A stretch of DNA of 64,000 nucleotides. It comes from Fibrobacter sp. UWB5 (GTDB lineage Bacteria; Fibrobacterota; Fibrobacteria; Fibrobacterales; Fibrobacteraceae). Of the stretch, positions 1 through 9,900 are shown piece after piece; within the stretch, counting starts at the first letter, position 1, and each line of letters starts with the position of its first letter. The position numbers and the translations under genes are program-made. The notes under the pieces are model-generated. The model made no database searches and was not told the origin of the DNA. It was given only the letters and a program-made list of their open reading frames with translations. The stretch is taken from assembly GCF_002210295.1 (NCBI RefSeq), contig NZ_MWQH01000001.1:372001-436000 (forward strand), read 5' to 3'.

Positions 1-1046
1 CTTACGCGACGATTCGCAACAATATTGCCAGCTGGAATATGGGCGAGGTCCCCGACTTTGAAAAGCACCTGAAGCGTTTCTGGTCCAGAGCCTATAACTT
101 TGGTGATTGCAATGCGCAGAAAGCCGATTCGGTATTTTGCATTTCGAACAGCCTGAGCGCCTATTTCTGCGGGGGCGGCTACGATCAGCCGGGTCCGACG
201 GTCCGCTTTATCTGCGATGCCAATACACATGAATGGCGCGCCGCTACCGCTGTCGAAAAGGACACTTATGGTTACGGCAAGGGAGAATACCCGGGCCAAA
301 TCAAGAATGGCCGCGTCGATAAAGAAAAGTATTATGTCTACGATGACGAAACCAAGAAGTGGCGTGCCGCGACAAGCGACGACATTCAGGAATTTGAAGA
401 CCTCGAAGATGTGTATAAGAACTTGAAGGCTGGCGAAAAGGTCATCTTCTTCTTGCGCCATGCCAAGCGCAGCGACGATACCGGCAAGAAGGGCCATTTG
501 ACCGATGACGGTAAGACACAGTCGCAGAATGTGGGCGCCAAGTTGAAGGGCGAAGACATTTATTTTGCGAACTCGACCTACACTCGAAGCATGGAAACCT
601 GCGAAAATATTGCTAAGGGCGCTGGCTCCAGCTACTCTGAAAATACGATTGAAGCGCTTGATGGCGAATGGTACGTAAAAGACAACAACAAGCTCGAACA
701 GTACAAGAGCAACAATGGCGGCGGCTGGGTCGTGGCTTCTGAATATGCATACAAGGGCTCGTATACCGACGCATTCTACGACCTTGGAACTTACAGCGAA
801 AGCTTTATTACGGAAATTATCAAGCCTGAATTTGCGAACGTGAAAAAAGTGGGTGTATTCATTTCGCACGACATGTTTGTGGTTCCGCTGACGGCGTACT
901 TCACCGACAAGAAGGTGAACCTGCGCTACTTTGATACCAAGCAATGGGTCAATTACTTGGCGGGCCTTGCAATCATCATGGGGAAAGACGGAACCATTCG
1001 TTATGTTCCGGTGAGGGGACTAGATTCCGGAACCATGACGATGTAG
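1..1046 (+). CDS. Histidine-phosphatase family protein, 5' end outside window
   Basis: The reading frame is open from base 3, so the true start lies before the window. The first residues (YATIRNN...VPDFEKHLKRFW) match the IRNN...VPNFEKYMRAFF segment of the next gene, which supports this over the internal ATG at 39. The C-terminal half is a histidine phosphatase (PF00300-like) domain. It has the catalytic RH pair in FFLRHAKR, a second Arg in TYTRSMETCENIA, and the late His in FISHDMFVVPL. A middle segment (VRFICD...WRAAT...EKDTYG) is shared with the next gene. Only 7 bp separate the two, so they are probably one transcript. By comparison with its neighbour it is probably a lipoprotein, but its signal peptide is not visible. 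The substrate is unknown. Confidence 0.8.
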   Translation, partial: YATIRNNIASWNMGEVPDFEKHLKRFWSRAYNFGDCNAQKADSVFCISNSLSAYFCGGGYDQPGPTVRFICDANTHEWRAATAVEKDTYGYGKGEYPGQIKNGRVDKEKYYVYDDETKKWRAATSDDIQEFEDLEDVYKNLKAGEKVIFFLRHAKRSDDTGKKGHLTDDGKTQSQNVGAKLKGEDIYFANSTYTRSMETCENIAKGAGSSYSENTIEALDGEWYVKDNNKLEQYKSNNGGGWVVASEYAYKGSYTDAFYDLGTYSESFITEIIKPEFANVKKVGVFISHDMFVVPLTAYFTDKKVNLRYFDTKQWVNYLAGLAIIMGKDGTIRYVPVRGLDSGTMTM

Positions 1047-1053
1047 GTCGCGT

Positions 1054-2664
1054 ATGAGAAAAAAATGGTGTGTGGAATGTTTGGGTGCTGCCCTGGCAGC
1101 AGCCCTGTTCTTGTTTGGATGCAGTGCAGAAAATAATGGTGGTGTCGTAAACGGAGGCGAAACGGCTAACGAGGGCTCGGTAGCGGTAAAGCCCGATACC
1201 CAGGCGGTTCAGGTCCTTGAACCGATTTATGCACCGCTCTATACCTTTGAAATTCTAGAAGAACGTATCGCCGCCGCCGATTCGGCGGATTCCGTCAAGG
1301 TGGCCCATATAGTGGATCTTTTGGCGCGCCCCCGTGTGGATCAGCACTTGATGAACCATGTTCCGTTAGATTCTGCCGTGGAACGCGCGAAGTACGAAAC
1401 GCTTGCGGCCTTCGGGGTGGATTCCCTGCAGTATGCGATGGATTCTAATGCCGTATTGCTTGCCATTGCGGCAATGGTGCAGAACCGCGCAAGCAAAGAA
1501 GAAACGCTGAATTTTATCCGTACTTTGGGCGAAGACCTGAAAGGCGATGGCGTATGGAGCGACCCCAACGGAAAAATCAAGATTGCGGACTGGATCGTAG
1601 GTCTCGATTCCAACTGGAGGTACAACGATATCCGCAACAACGCGATGGCCGCCTACGGCGGCAACGTGCCGAATTTCGAGAAGTACATGCGCGCCTTTTT
1701 CCCGCTGGCGTACAGCTTTGTGCCCTGCAGCGCTGCGAATGCGGGACAGGTCACATACGTGAACCAGGGACAGAGTGCGATTTTTGCAAACGACTACGAA
1801 ACATCTGACCATTCGGCGGTGCGTTTTATTTGCGATGTGAATGGATTCCAATGGCGCATCGCGCAGCCCATGGAAAAAGATACGGTGGGCTTTGGCCCAG
1901 GTGAATACGACCGTGAAATTCGCGAAGGGCGCGTCATCCATGACAACTATTACATTTACGATGCCGGCGCCTGGCGCCTTGCCACCCCGCAAGAAGCCGA
2001 TGGCTTTACCGACCTTGTGGAGGTCTATGCGAACCTCAAGGCCGATGAAAAGGTCATTTTTGTTATCCGTCATAGCGAACGCACGAACGATACGGGCCCG
2101 AACGGACACTTGACCGATAACGGCGTAAAGTACGCCAAGAATTTGGGCAAGCGCCTTGCCGATGCCGGGAAAAAGGGGAATTTCTACTACGGCTATTCCG
2201 GCTACACGCGCACCAAGGAAACTTGCGAGAACATTGCCGTAGGTTACGGGCAGGCTGGCTACGCCGTCAATGTGGTCCCTGCCATGGACGGGGCGTGGTA
2301 TGTGAAGGACGATGCGAAGGCAAGCGGCTACGTCGATGCCAATGGCGGTTGGGAAGTTTATTCCAGGTACGCCTTTACCGGTGCCTATGCGGATGCGTTC
2401 TACGATCTGGAAGATCGCAGCGTGCAGCTTATCGAAGGCGAACTCGTTGCGAGTTTGCCCCAGATGGAGCGGGTCAACTTCATGTGTACCCACGACTACC
2501 TGGTGGTGCCGCTCCTTGCCTATGTGACCGACGGGCATGCGAATGTGCGCTTTTACGAAAAATGGAAATGGGTAAATTACCTTGCCGGGGCGGCCATAAT
2601 AGTCTCTCCGGACGGCTCGTTGCGCTATATCCCCGTGAAGGGCCTCGAAACCGGCGTGATGTAA
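1054..2664 (+). CDS. Lipoprotein with C-terminal histidine-phosphatase domain
   Basis: This 536-residue protein starts with a lipoprotein signal peptide (lipobox LFGC, lipidated Cys23). Residues about 100-215 form a helical module (ETLAAFGV, SNAVLLAIAAMVQN, GVWSDPNGKIKIADW, IRNN, VPNFEKYMRAFF) that recurs in the lipoproteins at 17859 and 20878. Residues about 250-330 carry the VRFICD...WRIA...DTVGFGPGE segment shared with the upstream paralogue. A histidine-phosphatase domain follows: R339-H340 in VIRHSER, then YTRTKETCENIA, then CTHDYLVVPL, so the catalytic residues look intact. A surface phosphohydrolase is likely; the substrate is unknown. The gene is a tandem duplicate of the upstream gene and converges on a FISUMP lipoprotein 6 bp away. 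Confidence 0.85.
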   Translation: MRKKWCVECLGAALAAALFLFGCSAENNGGVVNGGETANEGSVAVKPDTQAVQVLEPIYAPLYTFEILEERIAAADSADSVKVAHIVDLLARPRVDQHLMNHVPLDSAVERAKYETLAAFGVDSLQYAMDSNAVLLAIAAMVQNRASKEETLNFIRTLGEDLKGDGVWSDPNGKIKIADWIVGLDSNWRYNDIRNNAMAAYGGNVPNFEKYMRAFFPLAYSFVPCSAANAGQVTYVNQGQSAIFANDYETSDHSAVRFICDVNGFQWRIAQPMEKDTVGFGPGEYDREIREGRVIHDNYYIYDAGAWRLATPQEADGFTDLVEVYANLKADEKVIFVIRHSERTNDTGPNGHLTDNGVKYAKNLGKRLADAGKKGNFYYGYSGYTRTKETCENIAVGYGQAGYAVNVVPAMDGAWYVKDDAKASGYVDANGGWEVYSRYAFTGAYADAFYDLEDRSVQLIEGELVASLPQMERVNFMCTHDYLVVPLLAYVTDGHANVRFYEKWKWVNYLAGAAIIVSPDGSLRYIPVKGLETGVM

Positions 2665-2670
2665 GCTGAA

Positions 2671-4167
2671 TTATTCGGCGTTCTTTAAGCAACGCACGGA
2701 AAAATAAAGGTCGTTGTTGGTAAAAGGCATACCTGCTACAATCGGACTAGGACTTGCGATAGAGGCGTAGTACCTTCCGTAGTCTTCTCCGATTTTGACT
2801 CCGTTTGCAGACCAGAATAGAGCATGGGATCCGGCATATCTAAAGGCCATGTATCGGTTGGGAGGGGGATAAGCATATATGTCGGTATCAATGGAAGCTT
2901 GACCGGCAGGAATAGCTGAAAAACCGCTGGTGTTAAGGCCTTCTTCGTAATTCCATCCAGATGTGCTCATTAATTTGAGTGCCAAGTTCTCTTTTTCGCC
3001 GACTTCATCAAAAAGCGTTTCCCATTCGGTCTTGTTAGGTAAATGCCATCCGTCCGGGCAAACACTTTGGTACGCGGTTTTGTCTTCGGCGTAAGGCTCG
3101 CAGTCGGTCCATTTTTCTGTACATTCCGGCAGAGAGTTGATATCTTTGCCAAAGATTGCCTTGGCGTTGTAGTAGCGTCCCATGATGTCGCAGAATTCTT
3201 TCTTGTCTGCATAGCACCACGAAACATTTTCGGAATCGGCGGGTATCGGAACATCGTAGTTCAGGTTTTCGGCCATCCAGACTTGGCTACCGATTTTGAC
3301 GGTCTTGTATGTCTTGCCGTCACGGGCGTCGGTCATGGTTCCGTAGTCAATATTCGGATTGAAATGGGATTCTTTTGGAATGCTCACGTCAAGAATGTTC
3401 GGGAGGTTTTCTTCGTAATCCTTGATGCAACGGATAGGAAGTCGGTCAAAATTTTTTCGAGCATAAAATATTGTGATGAATGAATCGGTAGTTGCGTATG
3501 CGGCATAGCCGTTTTCGTAGCTTCCTTCTTCGCCGAGCCAAAAAAGGGCGTAATGAAGCTTCGTTATAATTCCTTCAAAGCTCAGATAGGTATGTATGGA
3601 ATCGGTGGTTGCTAAAAACGTGGACGCCTCATCTCTGGTGAAGTGGACTCCGTTCGGCAAGTGCCAGCCTTCCGGACAAATTCCGTGAACGCGCTTGTAG
3701 GGGTAGCATGCGATATTGTCTCCGCAGCCAAGGCCGTCATTGCCGAATACACCTGCAGAATCCATGGCGGCTGCCCAAGAGTAAAGTCGTCCTTGCCTTT
3801 CGCAGTTCGTTTCGTCGTTGTCGCTGCACTGGCTCCCGAAAGAGGCTCCGTTAACTTTGTAGTCAAATTTTAGGTTCTCGGCCATCCAGGTGGAATCGCC
3901 CAAGGTAATAGTCTTGTAGGTTCTTCCGTCGCGGGCATCGGTCATGGTTCCGTAGCTTACGACTAAGGCATCTTTTGCGTCAGAGAAACTGCTGGTAGGG
4001 TTGTCGCTTGTGTTGAAGCCTGATGAATTGCCGTTGGGCGTGTTGCTGTCGGACGAATGGATTTCGTCGTTTGGATTCGGAGCGCTAGGCGATGAATCGT
4101 CATCGTTGCATGCCGCTAGGAAAAGGGCAATTGTCGAAACAAGAAAAAGACGTTGGATATGGAACAT
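2671..4167 (-). CDS. FISUMP-domain lipoprotein (two domains)
   Basis: The product is 498 residues. The signal peptide ends in lipobox LAAC (Cys20), followed by a Ser/Asn/Pro-rich linker to about residue 65. Two FISUMP domains follow, at about 70-235 and 274-497. Each opens with YGTMTDARDGxTYKT and WMAENL and contains CPxGWHLPN. Many paired Cys (for example CSDNDETNC, CEPYAEDKT...VCPDGWHLP) suggest disulfides outside the inner membrane. FISUMP (TIGR02145) was named for its expansion in F. succinogenes; its function is not established. The gene is convergent with the histidine-phosphatase pair and divergent from the decarboxylase operon, with 256 bp between. Confidence 0.9.
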   Translation of the reverse strand: MFHIQRLFLVSTIALFLAACNDDDSSPSAPNPNDEIHSSDSNTPNGNSSGFNTSDNPTSSFSDAKDALVVSYGTMTDARDGRTYKTITLGDSTWMAENLKFDYKVNGASFGSQCSDNDETNCERQGRLYSWAAAMDSAGVFGNDGLGCGDNIACYPYKRVHGICPEGWHLPNGVHFTRDEASTFLATTDSIHTYLSFEGIITKLHYALFWLGEEGSYENGYAAYATTDSFITIFYARKNFDRLPIRCIKDYEENLPNILDVSIPKESHFNPNIDYGTMTDARDGKTYKTVKIGSQVWMAENLNYDVPIPADSENVSWCYADKKEFCDIMGRYYNAKAIFGKDINSLPECTEKWTDCEPYAEDKTAYQSVCPDGWHLPNKTEWETLFDEVGEKENLALKLMSTSGWNYEEGLNTSGFSAIPAGQASIDTDIYAYPPPNRYMAFRYAGSHALFWSANGVKIGEDYGRYYASIASPSPIVAGMPFTNNDLYFSVRCLKNAE

Positions 4168-4242
4168 GCAACCCCCAAACTAAGATGATTTACGGAATAA
4201 TCTAGTATTGTTTTGGAATGTGCAAATCGAAAGACTTGAAGT

Positions 4243-4259
4243 GGTCAAAGAATTTGACC
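4243..4259. promoter_or_regulatory. Perfect inverted repeat, possible operator
   Basis: GGTCAAA-gaa-TTTGACC is a perfect 7-3-7 palindrome between the divergent FISUMP lipoprotein (-) and the decarboxylase operon (+). It lies about 80 bp upstream of the -35-like sequence at 4341. No T-run follows, so it is more likely a protein-binding site than a terminator. The regulator is unknown. Confidence 0.4.
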
Positions 4260-4340
4260 GCCCTAAAGAATGTTTATAAATCTTTACAATTTGGTTCGCC
4301 GTGACAAGGGGGCTTTTGAAGCCACAACTCTCACGTCGAT

Positions 4341-4369
4341 TTAACGCGTCTCTCGCCGTTTTCTATATT
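4341..4369 (+). promoter_or_regulatory. Candidate promoter of decarboxylase operon
   Basis: TTAACG (4341-4346) and TATATT (4364-4369) are separated by 17 bp and lie 54 bp upstream of the first gene. The spacing fits a housekeeping-type promoter, although the -35 is only a partial match. Confidence 0.4.
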
Positions 4370-4423
4370 TTCCCGCGCTGATTTTTACAAAACAGAAACC
4401 CATAAGAATGGATTAAGTCCAAT

Positions 4424-5269
4424 ATGAACGAAACACAGACCAATGCACCCGAAGTCGAAGAAGTGGCTCCCGCCGCAGCTCCGGAAGCGGAAGTGCAGCA
4501 GCCGGCTCTCGTTGCTCCGCAGCCTGAAGCAAAGGTGAAGGGCAAGTTCGACGAACAGCTCGGACTCATGCTCCCCTCCGATGCCGCCCAGGTTCAGGAA
4601 CAGCTCTCCATGCCGGGTATGAATGACGACATGGTTTACAAGATCGTGGAAAACCACTCTGGTAACCATTCTGTTCTCTACAAGACCTATGACCAGGCAG
4701 TCCTTGCCCGCGACGTGCGCGATTCCATCGAGAACGCCGGCGGCCACAAGGTGCTCCCCATCGCCAAGGCCAAACTTGGTTCCACCTACTGCAAGGGCGA
4801 ATTCTCGACCGAACAGGGCTGCAAGGGTGATTCCGAAACCTTCGGTATCGGCTCCCTGATTGAATTCCAGGCGACCGGTCTTATCGTGGTGATGTGCGTC
4901 ATCGTGGGCCTCACGGTGCTCTGCTACCTCATGAACTTCATTATGGCCAAGCTCGGCCTCAACAAGGACAAGGCTCCGGCACCTGCGGTCAAGGCCGCTC
5001 CGGCCGCTGCCGCCGCTCCCAAGACGATCGGCCCTGCCCACTGTGACTGGGATCCGAACGCCAAGAGCGTCCATCCGGGCTTTACCAACAAGCAGCTCCA
5101 GGCTTTCCTCGGCATTGCCGCCGTGGCAGCCCTCGAAGAACACCCGGGTATGAGCAACGACCAGTTCCTCGCCCTCGTGACTGCAGCGGCGACCCAGGCT
5201 ATTGGTCAGCCCTGCCGCGTGACTGCTTACAGAAACATTAACTCCCCTGCTTGGACAATCGTCAAGTAA
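4424..5269 (+). CDS. OadG-like (gamma/delta) subunit of Na+-pumping decarboxylase
   Basis: The protein is 281 residues. A single membrane segment at about 148-172 (FQATGLIVVMCVIVGLTVLCYLM) is followed by an Ala/Pro-rich linker. The C-terminus (LGIAAVAALEE...PCRVTAYRNINSPAWTIVK) has the pattern of OadG/MmdD small membrane subunits, which anchor the carboxyltransferase to the beta subunit. Family members are usually about 80-140 residues. Here a roughly 140-residue N-terminal extension (acidic Ala/Pro tail plus a globular segment about 40-135) is unusual. The next two genes encode the biotin carrier and beta subunit, in the same order as mmdD-mmdC-mmdB. No strong ribosome site precedes the ATG. 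Substrate (oxaloacetate or methylmalonyl-CoA) cannot be told from this subunit. Confidence 0.75.
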   Translation: MNETQTNAPEVEEVAPAAAPEAEVQQPALVAPQPEAKVKGKFDEQLGLMLPSDAAQVQEQLSMPGMNDDMVYKIVENHSGNHSVLYKTYDQAVLARDVRDSIENAGGHKVLPIAKAKLGSTYCKGEFSTEQGCKGDSETFGIGSLIEFQATGLIVVMCVIVGLTVLCYLMNFIMAKLGLNKDKAPAPAVKAAPAAAAAPKTIGPAHCDWDPNAKSVHPGFTNKQLQAFLGIAAVAALEEHPGMSNDQFLALVTAAATQAIGQPCRVTAYRNINSPAWTIVK

Positions 5270-5317
5270 GGATAACCTTTAAAAACTCAACAGGCTTTTA
5301 AGCCAGGAAATAACAAA

Positions 5318-5677
5318 ATGAAGAAAACCGTCCGTATCAGTTTCGAAGGCAAGACCTACGATGTCGAAGTAGAAGTTCTTGATTCCAATGCAGCCGTTGC
5401 CGCTGCTCCGGTTGCCGCTGCCGCTCCGGCCGCTGCTCCCGCTGCCGCTCCTGCCGCCGCCGGTGGTACCGAAGTCAAGAGCCCGCTGGCCGGTTCCGTG
5501 TTCAAGCTGAAGGTCAAGGTCGGTGACACCGTTACCGCCAACCAGGAAGTGGCTATCATCGAAGCCCTCAAGATGGAAAACCCGGTCGTCGCTCCGTGCG
5601 CCGGCACCGTGAACTCCATCGCCGTCAAGGAAACCGACACCGTCGTCGACGGCCAGACCCTGATGACTATCGCCTAA
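5318..5677 (+). CDS. Biotin carboxyl carrier subunit of decarboxylase
   Basis: This 119-residue protein has an N-terminal beta segment (KKTVRISFEGKTYDVEVE), an Ala/Pro linker (about 25-50), and a biotinyl domain. The biotinylation motif EALKMEN places the acceptor at Lys85, and the matching TVNSIAVKETDTVVDGQTL hairpin follows. The size and layout fit the separate biotin subunit (MmdC/GcdC type) rather than a biotin domain fused to a carboxyltransferase. It would carry CO2 from the missing carboxyltransferase to the beta subunit. The ribosome site AGGAAA lies just upstream, and the beta-subunit gene follows after 13 bp. Confidence 0.9.
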   Translation: MKKTVRISFEGKTYDVEVEVLDSNAAVAAAPVAAAAPAAAPAAAPAAAGGTEVKSPLAGSVFKLKVKVGDTVTANQEVAIIEALKMENPVVAPCAGTVNSIAVKETDTVVDGQTLMTIA

Positions 5678-5690
5678 GAGGTACAGATAA

Positions 5691-6851
5691 ATGAGTTCAC
5701 TCTTGCAATCGGTCGTTGAGTTCGCAGGCGACACCGGATTCGCATACGTCACCCCTTCGATGGTGATCATGTGGATCGTGAGTTTCGTCTTGATGTACTT
5801 GGCGATTGTCAAAAAGTACGAGCCGCTGCTGCTCTTGCCGATTTCGCTCGGCGCACTGGCGGTGAACATCCCGAGCGCGGGATTCTACGATGGCGGCTGG
5901 AGCATCGAAGGTATGTTTACCCCGACGGCCGGCCTCTATTACTACATCAGCCAGGGTATCCACCTGGAACTCTTCCCGCCCATCATCTTCTTGGGCGTGG
6001 GCGCCATGACGGACTTCGGACCGCTTATCGCTAACCCGCGTACACTGCTTCTCGGCGGTGGCGCTCAGTTCGGCGTGTTCGCGACGATGTTCTGCGCCGT
6101 GGCTTTCGGTGGCTTTACTCTCGGTGAAGCGGCCTCTATCGGTATCATCGGTGGTGCCGACGGTCCGACCTCTATCTTCACTGCGAACAAACTTGCTAAG
6201 CACCTCATCGGCCCCATCGCCGTGGCTGCTTACACCTACATGGCCCTTGTGCCGCTCATCCAGCCGCCTATCATGCGCCTGATGACCAACGACAAGGAAC
6301 GCAAGATTCGCATGAAGGCTCTCCGCAAGGTCAGCAAGGCCGAACGTATCGTGTTCGCTGTGATGGTGATGATTGTGTGCATCCTCGTGGTGCCCGATGC
6401 ATCTGCCTTGATCATCATGCTCATGCTCGGCAATATCTTCAAGGAAGCCGGTGTCGTGGAACGTCTCGTGAAGACTTCTTCCAACGAACTCATGAACATC
6501 GTGACTATCTTCCTCGGAACTTCCGTGGGTCTCACGATGTCTGCCGACATCTTCTTGCGTCCGCAGACTCTCATGATTATCGCTATGGGTGTGGTGGCCT
6601 TCGGTTTCTCGACCGCTGCAGGCCTCTTCCTTGCCAAGATCATGAACAAGTGCACTCCCAAGAACCCTGTGAACCCGCTCATCGGTTCCGCCGGCGTGTC
6701 CGCCGTGCCGATGGCCGCCCGTGTTTCTCAGGTGGAAGGTGCCAAGTATGACCCGCAGAACTTCTTGCTGATGCACGCTATGGGCCCGAACGTGGCTGGC
6801 GTGATCGGTACTGCAGTTTGCGCCGGTTACATGATTTCCAGACTCTCGTAA
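5691..6851 (+). CDS. Na+-translocating decarboxylase beta subunit (OadB/MmdB/GcdB family)
   Basis: The product is a 386-residue polytopic membrane protein. Family-typical segments include PTAGLYYYISQGIHLELFPPIIFLGVGAMTDFGPLI near the N-terminus, the GGADGPTSIF motif (which holds the Na+/carboxybiotin Asp), and the C-terminal MHAMGPNVAGVIGTAVCAG. The subunit decarboxylates carboxybiotin and exports Na+. It is the last gene of the three-gene operon, with ribosome site GAGGTACAG and a strong terminator after it. No carboxyltransferase (alpha) gene lies on either side within the window. Confidence 0.92.
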   Translation: MSSLLQSVVEFAGDTGFAYVTPSMVIMWIVSFVLMYLAIVKKYEPLLLLPISLGALAVNIPSAGFYDGGWSIEGMFTPTAGLYYYISQGIHLELFPPIIFLGVGAMTDFGPLIANPRTLLLGGGAQFGVFATMFCAVAFGGFTLGEAASIGIIGGADGPTSIFTANKLAKHLIGPIAVAAYTYMALVPLIQPPIMRLMTNDKERKIRMKALRKVSKAERIVFAVMVMIVCILVVPDASALIIMLMLGNIFKEAGVVERLVKTSSNELMNIVTIFLGTSVGLTMSADIFLRPQTLMIIAMGVVAFGFSTAAGLFLAKIMNKCTPKNPVNPLIGSAGVSAVPMAARVSQVEGAKYDPQNFLLMHAMGPNVAGVIGTAVCAGYMISRLS

Positions 6852-6877
6852 GACTAGTCTAAAAGCAAATCAAGGGA

Positions 6878-6909
6878 AACCCTCGGCAATCGCCGAGGGT
6901 TCCTTTTTA
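6878..6909 (+). terminator. Rho-independent terminator after decarboxylase operon
   Basis: A perfect 10-bp stem (AACCCTCGGC/GCCGAGGGTT, loop AATC) is followed by CCTTTTTAT. Confidence 0.9.
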
Positions 6910-6970
6910 TAGGGCATTGTATAATGGGCAGGATTAATGTATATTTTTGTTAAAATAAGCGAGGAGAATT

Positions 6971-9900
6971 ATGAAATTTGGGTTCGTTGTTTCGGCCGTA
7001 TTGTCATTGTTTGCGATTCAGTCTTTTGCCGCAAACGGTACCATGAAGGGGGCCGGTTCTGCTAAAAATCCATTCCAGATTGAAGACTACGAAGACTTGA
7101 AGGCGATAGGCACGGGCGCCTATCTGTATTCTTCGGATTATGCTTTGGCAAAGGACATCGATGCCTCGGCTTCGATGAACGAGATGTGCAATGCGGATGG
7201 CTGTAACGGCTTTATTCCTATCGGCAAGAACAAGGATGCCGCCGACAGCATTATCTTCTGGGGAAATATCGATGGCCAGAACCACACCATCAGCAACTTG
7301 AATCTTTGGCTCCCGTGCGAAAGGGATGTGGCTTTTATTGCATACTTGGGCGGTTCCGTTTCTAACCTGAACTTTGACCATGTCAACGTGACGGGCAGGG
7401 TGTCCGAATCGAACTATGTGGCGACGGTTGCTGCAAAGTCCGTGGGAAAGATCAGGAACGTCAAGGTGACAAACGGTTTTGTCCAAGGGCAAAATTACGT
7501 GGGCGGCATTGTCGGCCACGCCACGAAGGAATATAACGAAGGCGCGACTATTGTGAATGCCTCTTTCCAGGGGACCATCAAAGGTTCGCAGCGGGTGGGG
7601 GGCATTGTCGGCCAGCTGGACATGGATCTCGATAGCGCCTTTGTCGATGCAGAAATCATTGCCTTGAAAAAGGATGTGGGCGGTATCGTCGGTTATTTGA
7701 CGGGCGCTGTGAGGCGTACCCGTTCTACCGGCTCGATTATCCCGGGAATGCCGGATGTTGATGATGTGGGTGGCGTAGCGGGCTACTCCAAGGGAGGCGT
7801 TTATTCATGCGTATCCTTGATGAACTTGATTTCTTACGGATACACTTTTGACGATGATATTGGCGGCATTGTTGGCGACAACGCGCAGGGCGCCGTTCTG
7901 TATTCGTATGCCCTTGGTAACGTTGAAGGTAGTTCGGATGTCGGTGGCATTGTCGGAACCGACGGCCGTGTGATGAATTCGTATGCCTTTGGCTCGGTGA
8001 AAGGGGAACAGTATGTCGGTGGCATTGCCGGTTCCTATGCTGGCGTTTTCCATTCTTATGCGGTCGTTTCGGTCCAGGGAAAAAGCGATGTCGGCGGATT
8101 GATTGGGGGTTCTCCCGATTCAATTGTTAGCTCTTATTGGAATACCGAGATTTCGGGCATTGACTCGAGCGCCGGTGGAGTCGGCCTTACGACTGCCCAG
8201 ATGTTGAAATGGGATTCTTATGTGGGCTGGGATACCGTGGGCTACGAAGAATATGTGATCGATGGTACGGACACCTGCGCTTATTACGAATATATAGGTT
8301 ATTGCACTAGCCCCACAGGAAACTTTATTAAAACCTGGGATATAGACGATGGCAAGTCGTTTCCCTATCTGAAAGAAAATGATTTCTCGAAAAGGTCACT
8401 TGTTCCGATTGCGGTCCCGACGGTGGCAGCTAAGTGGCAAGAGACTCCGACGGTTGCCGCGCTCATTGACGTAGAAGGTGAGCTTGTAGGAAAGTGGACA
8501 GGCTCTGTGCAGCCGGTATTTGTAGACGACACCCTTTGCAGGGATTCCTTGTACTATGGTTATAGAATTGGCGTGGTCGTCGGTAAGGATACGGTGTGGG
8601 GAACGTCGAGCCATGTGGCAATCCCGAACAAGATTGAAATTTCGACTTTTGCTGAACTCCAGAAAATTGGACACGATATCGCTTACCCGCTGCTGGGTAA
8701 TTATGAACTGACAGCCGATATCGATGCTAAGGGCTTGAATTTTGAACCCATTGGCGATAGCGTGCATATTTTCCACGGAACGTTTGACGGCAAGAACCAT
8801 ACCATCAAGAATTTGGTCATTGACAAGCCCACCCGCGACTTTACAGGACTGTTTGGATTTGTTGAAAGTGCCGTGATCCAGAACTTGACGCTTGAAAATG
8901 CGAAGGTTGTGGGCTCCTGGGTCGTGGGCGCCTTGATTGGCGAATCGCGCAATGCGGTCGTGAGCCATGTCGTGTCTTTAAACGGCGATGTTCAGGGTGA
9001 ATGGTCCGTAGGGGGCTTGATTGGTTACGGTATTGCAGATAGTGTTACCTATGTCGGGACTACCGGAAAAGTCAAGGGTACAGAGAATGTCGGCGGCCTG
9101 GTCGGCAGCATAGAAGCTTACTTTGAATTGACGGACGCATTCTCCGTTAACGTTGTCAAGGGTCACGAAGACGTCGGTGGCGTTATCGGCTACAATTACG
9201 ATTACAGCTATGGTGACATGATTCCGAATATCTATCGCGTTTATTCGGCAAGCATGATCAAGTCTCCCAGATCTGCTGCCGAAGGAATTGTTGAACATGG
9301 TGGCAGTTCGGTGGATGACAGCACCTGTTTCTTTGACAGTACCGTTGCAGGAATTGGCCGAAAGGGCAAGACGACTGAGGAAATGCTGTTGAAGTCGACG
9401 TATAAGGATTATGACTTTGAAACGGTATGGGAAATTCAGAACGGCGTTTCTTATCCGTACTTCAAGGGCATGGACCCGATTTTGCCGGGTATGCTCGTAG
9501 ACGACGGTACGGTAAACGTGCTCGCCGGCGCCGGCACCGAAACGGTCCCCTACAAGATTTACGATTACGATGATCTCAAGTATGTCGGTAAATATGAATA
9601 CGGCCTTGATGCCTACTACAAGCTGATGGGCAATATCAATGCTACGGCTTCGTTCAAGGAAAACTGCAATGCTGACAGCACCTTGTGTAAGGGCTTCGAG
9701 CCGATCGGTGAATTCAGCGGTGTGTTCATCGGAAACAACAAGATTATTGCGGGCTTGAATATCAACCGCCCCGACGAAGATTCGGTGGGACTTTTCCGGG
9801 CTCTGGCGAAGGGTGCCAAGGTAAGCAACGTTGTCTTTGATACGGCTTCGTATCTTGGAGAAAGCTATTCGTATGGACCTGCGCGTACTAGGGGTGCCAT

